DNA from: Flavobacterium sp. 245
Lineage (GTDB): Bacteria > Bacteroidota > Bacteroidia > Flavobacteriales > Flavobacteriaceae
Length of the DNA: 64,000 nt
Direction: 5' to 3'
Assembly: GCF_004362055.1 (NCBI RefSeq)
Contig: NZ_SNXB01000003.1
Coordinates: 62,001-126,000 of the forward strand
The notes beneath the pieces were generated by a model that was given only the letters and a program-made list of their open reading frames with translations, did no database searches and was not told the DNA's origin. Shown here piece by piece: positions 59,536 through 64,000 of the stretch. A program made the translations under genes and the position numbers. Position 1 is the stretch's first letter; the number at the start of each line of letters is the position of its first letter.

Positions 59536-62500
59536 ATGATCCATTTCTTTGAAAACCAAAGCAAAACTGTTTTTGCCGTACAAACGCAAAACGAAATTTC
59601 AGCTCAAGACATTTCAAAATTAAACTGGCTTTTTGCCGACTCTAATAAGATCGAAAAATCCGCTTTGACGGGTTTTTTTGTTGGTCCCCGCGCCACTATG
59701 ATCACACCTTGGAGTACAAATGCTGTAGAAATCACTCAAAACATGGGTGTTCCGGGCATTATCAGAATTGAAGAATTTCATCCGGCAACGGAAGATTTTG
59801 CTGATTTTGACCCGATGCTTTTCCAAAAATTCAATGAATTAGATCAGGAGATTTTCACGATCAACATTCAGCCAGAACCAATTCTGGAAATTGATGATAT
59901 TGCAACTTACAACAAAGTTGAAGGTTTAGCTTTGAGCGAAGAAGAAGTAGAATACTTAAATAATCTTTCAACTAAATTAGGAAGAAAACTAACTGATTCT
60001 GAGATTTTTGCTTTCTCTCAAGCGAATTCAGAACACTGTCGTCACAAAATTTTCAACGGAACTTTTGTTATTGATGGTGAAGAAAAAGAAACTTCTCTTT
60101 TCAAATTAATCAAAAAAACATCTCAGGAAAATCCTAATGATATTGTGTCTGCTTACAAAGACAACGTTGCTTTTGTAAAAGGGCCAAAAGTGCAGCAATT
60201 TGCACCAAAATCGGCAGACAAACCTGATTTTTACGAAATAAAAGAATTTGATTCGGTTATCTCTTTAAAAGCCGAAACACACAATTTCCCAACAACAGTT
60301 GAGCCTTTCAACGGAGCTGCAACGGGTTCTGGAGGAGAAATTCGTGACCGTTTAGCAGGTGGTCAAGGTTCTTTGCCATTAGCAGGAACTGCCGTTTACA
60401 TGACTTCGTATTCTCGTTTGAAATCCTTCGACTCCGCTCAGGATGACAGGACTTGGGAAAATGCTCTTGAGGAAAGAAAATGGTTGTACCAAACTCCAAT
60501 GGATATTTTGATCAAAGCTTCAAACGGAGCTTCAGATTTCGGAAATAAATTTGGTCAGCCATTGATTACGGGTTCTGTTTTAACTTTCGAACATTCAGAA
60601 AACGACCGTAAAATTGGTTACGATAAAGTAATCATGCAAGCGGGTGGAATTGGTTACGGAAAATTAGATCAATCAATCAAAAAGAAACCGCAAGAAGGCG
60701 ATAAAATCGTAATTCTTGGTGGAGAAAATTATAGAATCGGAATGGGTGGTGCTGCGGTTTCATCTGCAGATACTGGAGCTTTTGGTTCAGGAATCGAATT
60801 AAATGCCATTCAGCGTTCAAATCCTGAAATGCAAAAACGTGCTGCTAATGCCATTCGTGGTTTAGTAGAAAGCGATCATAACCCGATTGTTTCTATTCAC
60901 GATCACGGAGCTGGAGGACACTTAAACTGTCTTTCGGAATTGGTAGAAGAAACGGGAGGTTTAATCGATTTGGATAAATTACCGGTTGGAGACCCAACAC
61001 TTTCTGCAAAAGAAATTATCGGTAACGAATCTCAGGAAAGAATGGGATTGGTTATTGGTCAAAAAGATATTGATGCCTTACAAAGAATCGCTGACAGAGA
61101 GCGTTCGCCAATGTACCAGGTTGGAGATGTAACAGGAGATCACCGTTTTACTTTCGAATCAAAATCAAATGGTTCAAAACCGATGGATTATGCTTTAGAA
61201 GATTTCTTCGGAAGTTCTCCAAAAACGGTTATGACAGACAAAACGATCGATAGAAAATATGCTGCTGTTTCTTATTCAGCTAATGATTTCGAAAGTTATT
61301 TAAAAGACGTTTTACGTTTAGAAGCAGTTGCTTCAAAAGACTGGTTAACAAACAAAGTGGACCGTTGTGTTGGTGGAAAAGTAGCTAAACAACAATGTGC
61401 TGGACCTTTGCAATTGCCTTTGAATAATGTTGGGGTTATGGCTCTGGATTATTTAGGAAAAGAAGGAATTGCGACTTCTATTGGCCACGCTCCTATTGCG
61501 GCTTTGATAGATCCGGTTGCAGGAAGCAGAAATGCTATTGCCGAATCGTTATCAAACATTGTTTGGGCTCCAATTAAAGATGGATTAAAAGGAATTTCAT
61601 TATCTGCAAACTGGATGTGGGCTTGTAAAAACGAAGGTGAAGACGCTCGTTTGTACGCTGCTGTTGAAGGTTGTTCAGAATTTGCAATCGAATTGGGAAT
61701 CAACATTCCGACAGGAAAAGATTCACTTTCGATGAAACAAAAGTATCCAAATGACGAAGTAATTGCACCGGGAACGGTTATTATTTCGGCTGGAGGAAAC
61801 TGTACTGACATTAGAAAAGTAGTTGAGCCTGTCTTACAAAAAGACGGAGATTCTATTTATTATATCAATTTGTCTCAAGATGATTTCAAATTAGGAGGTT
61901 CTTCTTTTGCACAAATCAGAAATACAATCGGAAACGAAACTTCTACAATTAAAGATGCTTCTTTCTTCAAAAATGCTTTTAATACGATTCAGGAATTAAT
62001 CGGCGAAAGCCAAATTTTAGCTGGTCACGATATCGGAAGCGGTGGATTGATTACTACTTTATTAGAATTGTGTTTTGCTGATGTAAACTTGGGAGCAAAA
62101 ATTGATTTTAGCGCTTTCGCAGAAAAAGATCTATTGAAAATCCTTTTCGCAGAAAACATCGGAATCGTTTTCCAAGCTAAAGAAGATGCAGCTGTTGAAG
62201 CTAAATTAAATGCAAATAATATTGAATTCTTCAAATTAGGAAAAGCGACAACTACGGAGACTTTAGACCTTGGACTTTGGACTTTAGACATAAAAGCTTA
62301 CAGAGATGTTTGGTTTGAAACTTCTTATTTATTAGACCAAAAACAATCTAAAAACGGAACTGCAAAAGCACGTTTTGAAAATTATAAAAATCAGGCTTTA
62401 AATTATACTTTCCCAACTCACTTTACTGGTAAAGCCCCTGTAATTGACGCTTCAAAACCAAGACCAAAAGCAGCTATTATTCGTGAAAAAGGAAGTAATT

Positions 62501-63207
62501 CTGAGCGTGAAATGGCAAATGCAATGTTCTTGGCAGGATTTGATGTAAAAGATGTTCACATGACGGATTTGATTTCTGGTCGTGAAACATTGGAAGACAT
62601 TCAATTTATCGGAGCTGTTGGAGGATTCTCTAATTCTGACGTTTTAGGTTCTGCTAAAGGTTGGGCCGGAGCTTTCTTATACAACGAAAAAGCAAAAACA
62701 GCTTTGGATAATTTCTTCAAAAGAGAAGATACGTTATCTGTTGGAATCTGTAATGGTTGCCAATTGTTCATGGAATTAGAAGTTATTAATCCGGAGCATG
62801 AAGTTCACGGAAAAATGCTTCATAACGATAGTAACAAACACGAAAGTATTTTTACTTCTGTAACAGTTCAGGAAAACAATTCGGTTATGTTATCGACATT
62901 GGCTGGAACTACTTTGGGAGTTTGGGTTTCTCATGGAGAAGGAAAATTCAATTTACCAATGGGTGAAGAAAATTACAACATTGTTTCTAAATACGCTTAC
63001 GAAGGATATCCAGCGAACCCAAATGGCTCTCATTACAACGTAGCCATGATGTGTGACAAAACAGGAAGACATTTGGTTACAATGCCTCATATTGAGCGTT
63101 CGACTTTCCAATGGAACTGGGCACATTATCCAAAAGACAGAAATGACGAGTTTACACCTTGGCATGAAGCTTTTATCAATGCCAGAAAATGGATTGAGAA
63201 AAACTAA
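59536..63207 (+). CDS. purL: Phosphoribosylformylglycinamidine synthase (PurL, large type) with two repeat-derived insertions
   Basis: A 1223-residue single-chain FGAM synthase that uses glutamine and ATP to turn FGAR into FGAM in purine synthesis. The N-terminal region, two AIRS-type ATP domains ([30 protein letters not shown], then [13 protein letters not shown]) and the C-terminal class I glutaminase (Cys1072 in [13 protein letters not shown], and a final [10 protein letters not shown]) are complete. Start: ATG at 59536, supported by the promoter. Odd: residues 297-305 read SFDSAQDDR, encoded by a REP-family unit (60424-60450), and residues 908-919 read [12 protein letters not shown], encoded by a 7-nt tandem array (62259-62289). 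Both lie between conserved blocks, keep frame and seem tolerated. Confidence 0.96.
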   Translation: MIHFFENQSKTVFAVQTQNEISAQDISKLNWLFADSNKIEKSALTGFFVGPRATMITPWSTNAVEITQNMGVPGIIRIEEFHPATEDFADFDPMLFQKFNELDQEIFTINIQPEPILEIDDIATYNKVEGLALSEEEVEYLNNLSTKLGRKLTDSEIFAFSQANSEHCRHKIFNGTFVIDGEEKETSLFKLIKKTSQENPNDIVSAYKDNVAFVKGPKVQQFAPKSADKPDFYEIKEFDSVISLKAETHNFPTTVEPFNGAATGSGGEIRDRLAGGQGSLPLAGTAVYMTSYSRLKSFDSAQDDRTWENALEERKWLYQTPMDILIKASNGASDFGNKFGQPLITGSVLTFEHSENDRKIGYDKVIMQAGGIGYGKLDQSIKKKPQEGDKIVILGGENYRIGMGGAAVSSADTGAFGSGIELNAIQRSNPEMQKRAANAIRGLVESDHNPIVSIHDHGAGGHLNCLSELVEETGGLIDLDKLPVGDPTLSAKEIIGNESQERMGLVIGQKDIDALQRIADRERSPMYQVGDVTGDHRFTFESKSNGSKPMDYALEDFFGSSPKTVMTDKTIDRKYAAVSYSANDFESYLKDVLRLEAVASKDWLTNKVDRCVGGKVAKQQCAGPLQLPLNNVGVMALDYLGKEGIATSIGHAPIAALIDPVAGSRNAIAESLSNIVWAPIKDGLKGISLSANWMWACKNEGEDARLYAAVEGCSEFAIELGINIPTGKDSLSMKQKYPNDEVIAPGTVIISAGGNCTDIRKVVEPVLQKDGDSIYYINLSQDDFKLGGSSFAQIRNTIGNETSTIKDASFFKNAFNTIQELIGESQILAGHDIGSGGLITTLLELCFADVNLGAKIDFSAFAEKDLLKILFAENIGIVFQAKEDAAVEAKLNANNIEFFKLGKATTTETLDLGLWTLDIKAYRDVWFETSYLLDQKQSKNGTAKARFENYKNQALNYTFPTHFTGKAPVIDASKPRPKAAIIREKGSNSEREMANAMFLAGFDVKDVHMTDLISGRETLEDIQFIGAVGGFSNSDVLGSAKGWAGAFLYNEKAKTALDNFFKREDTLSVGICNGCQLFMELEVINPEHEVHGKMLHNDSNKHESIFTSVTVQENNSVMLSTLAGTTLGVWVSHGEGKFNLPMGEENYNIVSKYAYEGYPANPNGSHYNVAMMCDKTGRHLVTMPHIERSTFQWNWAHYPKDRNDEFTPWHEAFINARKWIEKN
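60424..60450 (+). repeat. REP-family unit inside purL
   Basis: TCCTTCGACTCCGCTCAGGA plus TGACAGG, the reverse complement of the TCATCCTGAGCG...GAAGGA repeat type seen between genes here. It encodes SFDSAQDDR in frame. Confidence 0.85.
62259..62289 (+). repeat. Heptamer array inside purL
   Basis: Four exact-period 7-nt units, GACTTTA GACCTTG GACTTTG GACTTTA, then GAC. The same period as the intergenic arrays, here translated as part of [10 protein letters not shown]. Confidence 0.88.
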
Positions 63208-63226
63208 AAATATATTTTGATTAAAA

Positions 63227-63255
63227 GCGCCCGAATTTATCGGGCGTTTTTTTTT
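63227..63255 (+). terminator. Intrinsic terminator after purL
   Basis: Stem CGCCCG (63228-63233) with CGGGCG (63241-63246), a 7-nt loop and nine T residues. Confidence 0.88.
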
Positions 63256-63335
63256 GCCACAGATTACACAGATTATCACAGATTTTTTTTCATCAATTAG
63301 AAAATCATTCTAATCCTTTTAATCTGTGGCAAAAA
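63251..63335. repeat. Inverted repeat TTTTTGCCACAGATTA
   Basis: Perfect 16-nt arms 63251-63266 and 63320-63335. GCCACAGATTA also occurs near 59251. Beyond it, to 63544, I see nothing recognisable. Confidence 0.85.
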
Positions 63336-63544
63336 AAATATTTAAAACCACTCTAAGATTAATTCAATGGTATTTAATGCACCTTAAGCAATCCTGAACA
63401 TTCGGATAAATATCTTTGTCTCATGAAAAATATGATCGAAAAATATACCTTCCCTTTTTCATATTGAAATTTGAACTATATTCGCCAAAAAGTTCGTGCC
63501 ACTGAATTTTTTAGACCCCCAAAAAACACTAAATCCTACATAGA

Positions 63545-63997
63545 ATGAAAGCAATTCGTTTATTAATTATTACCTTAATTTTTATTTCTGCAAAATCGTA
63601 TTCTCAAGTTGAAGTAAACCCAATAAAATATAGAGAACGCGAGCGTTTTATTACCACAACAATTGGTTATCCTGCTCCGGGAACTTATGCTCCAGCTGGA
63701 AAAAAAGAACCTATAATCATTTTAAATCCAGACGGAACTGGTGTTTATCAATACGAAGATTTAACCAAAGAAAAGATCAACTGGGGAATTGAATGTACTG
63801 AAGAAGGTGTCCCTGTTTTTAAAGAAGGCTTCAACAGTGCATCATACACGCTTTGGTACAGAACCAATGACAGCGAAGAATGGAATTACACACAGTTTTC
63901 GATTCATTTTGCCAAGAAAAAAATGTTCATTATGGGCGAAAGAGTGAAAGATTATGAAGATTATAATGATCTTGGAAAAACCGCACCAAATAAATAA
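63545..63997 (+). CDS. Small exported protein of unknown function
   Basis: A 150-residue protein with a signal peptide (IRLLIITLIFISAKSYS, cleaved near residue 20). The mature chain has strand-rich segments (EPIIILNPDGTGVYQYEDLTK, INWGIECTEEGVPVFKEGFN, SYTLWYRTNDSEEWNYTQFS) that look like a small beta-barrel or lipocalin-like fold. No name can be given. The stop at 63995-63997 completes it within the window. Confidence 0.72.
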   Translation: MKAIRLLIITLIFISAKSYSQVEVNPIKYRERERFITTTIGYPAPGTYAPAGKKEPIIILNPDGTGVYQYEDLTKEKINWGIECTEEGVPVFKEGFNSASYTLWYRTNDSEEWNYTQFSIHFAKKKMFIMGERVKDYEDYNDLGKTAPNK

Positions 63998-64000
63998 TTT

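Noticed and set aside
60308..60499. Minus-strand frame containing CHPERSRR
   Set aside because: It is the shadow of the repeat unit inside purL on the opposite strand.

Overview
The window is a 64 kb piece of chromosome from a member of the Flavobacteriaceae, most probably a Flavobacterium. The DNA is AT-rich. Promoters, where visible, follow the Bacteroidota pattern TTTG-N19/20-TAnnTTTG rather than E. coli sigma70 boxes. Rho carries the long Asn/Gln-rich linker typical of Bacteroidota. Family-level markers include DUF4293, DUF3667, DUF4919, BshB1 and lipoproteins with an acidic stretch after the Cys. I saw no phage, plasmid, CRISPR, secretion or defence locus. This is core and accessory chromosome, and its most distinctive content is a dense set of small intergenic repeats.

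Layout. 1-5.4 kb: tail of a cyanophycinase, then exported or membrane hydrolases (penicillin-acylase type Ntn hydrolase, dienelactone hydrolase family, DUF3667 protein, M28 peptidase lipoprotein). 5.5-10.2 kb: rho, DUF4293, a NarL-type two-component pair and a YfcE-type phosphoesterase. 10.4-17.7 kb: flotillin-like SPFH protein, truA, ABC exporter, a NUMOD4/HNH-like protein and dihydrolipoyl dehydrogenase. 17.8-23.7 kb: arginase-family protein and a run of small accessory genes (YdeI-like, CPBP protease, DUF4919, GNAT, membrane proteins, DUF1801, two lipoproteins). 23.9-28.2 kb: large M14 carboxypeptidase, NAD(P)H oxidoreductase and two small membrane proteins. 28.5-41.9 kb: a long accessory stretch (SRPBCC, NmrA/AraC pair, serine hydrolase, MBL hydrolase, three GNAT-type or related acetyltransferases, lactonase, LOG-family protein, DUF1801, 2H phosphoesterase, VOC, DUF2625, WG-repeat protein). 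41.9-50.2 kb: CPA2 antiporter, serine dehydratase, panB, four-helix-bundle gene, RluA-type pseudouridine synthase, aldehyde dehydrogenase and a membrane protein. 50.3-64 kb: giant hybrid histidine kinase, YpfJ-like metallopeptidase, tRNA-His, bshB1, isochorismate synthase with a hotdog thioesterase (menaquinone), a beta-helix lipoprotein, purL and a small secreted protein.

Genes that probably work together: response regulator with histidine kinase (8.1-9.7 kb); NmrA reductase with AraC regulator (29.1-30.9 kb); isochorismate synthase with thioesterase (56.1-57.6 kb, 4 nt apart). Most other neighbours look independent.

The strongest unusual signal is the repeats. (i) Heptamer and octamer tandem arrays, often arranged as long inverted repeats, fill many spacers and often end exactly at start codons; truA (TTG) and the lactonase (GTG) have non-ATG starts right at such an edge. 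(ii) Several families of palindromic REP-like elements are present. (iii) One REP unit and one heptamer array both lie in frame inside purL. (iv) A structured element of about 100 bp at 23.77 kb is bracketed by an exact 10-bp direct repeat. All family assignments come from motif reading alone; no database search was run.
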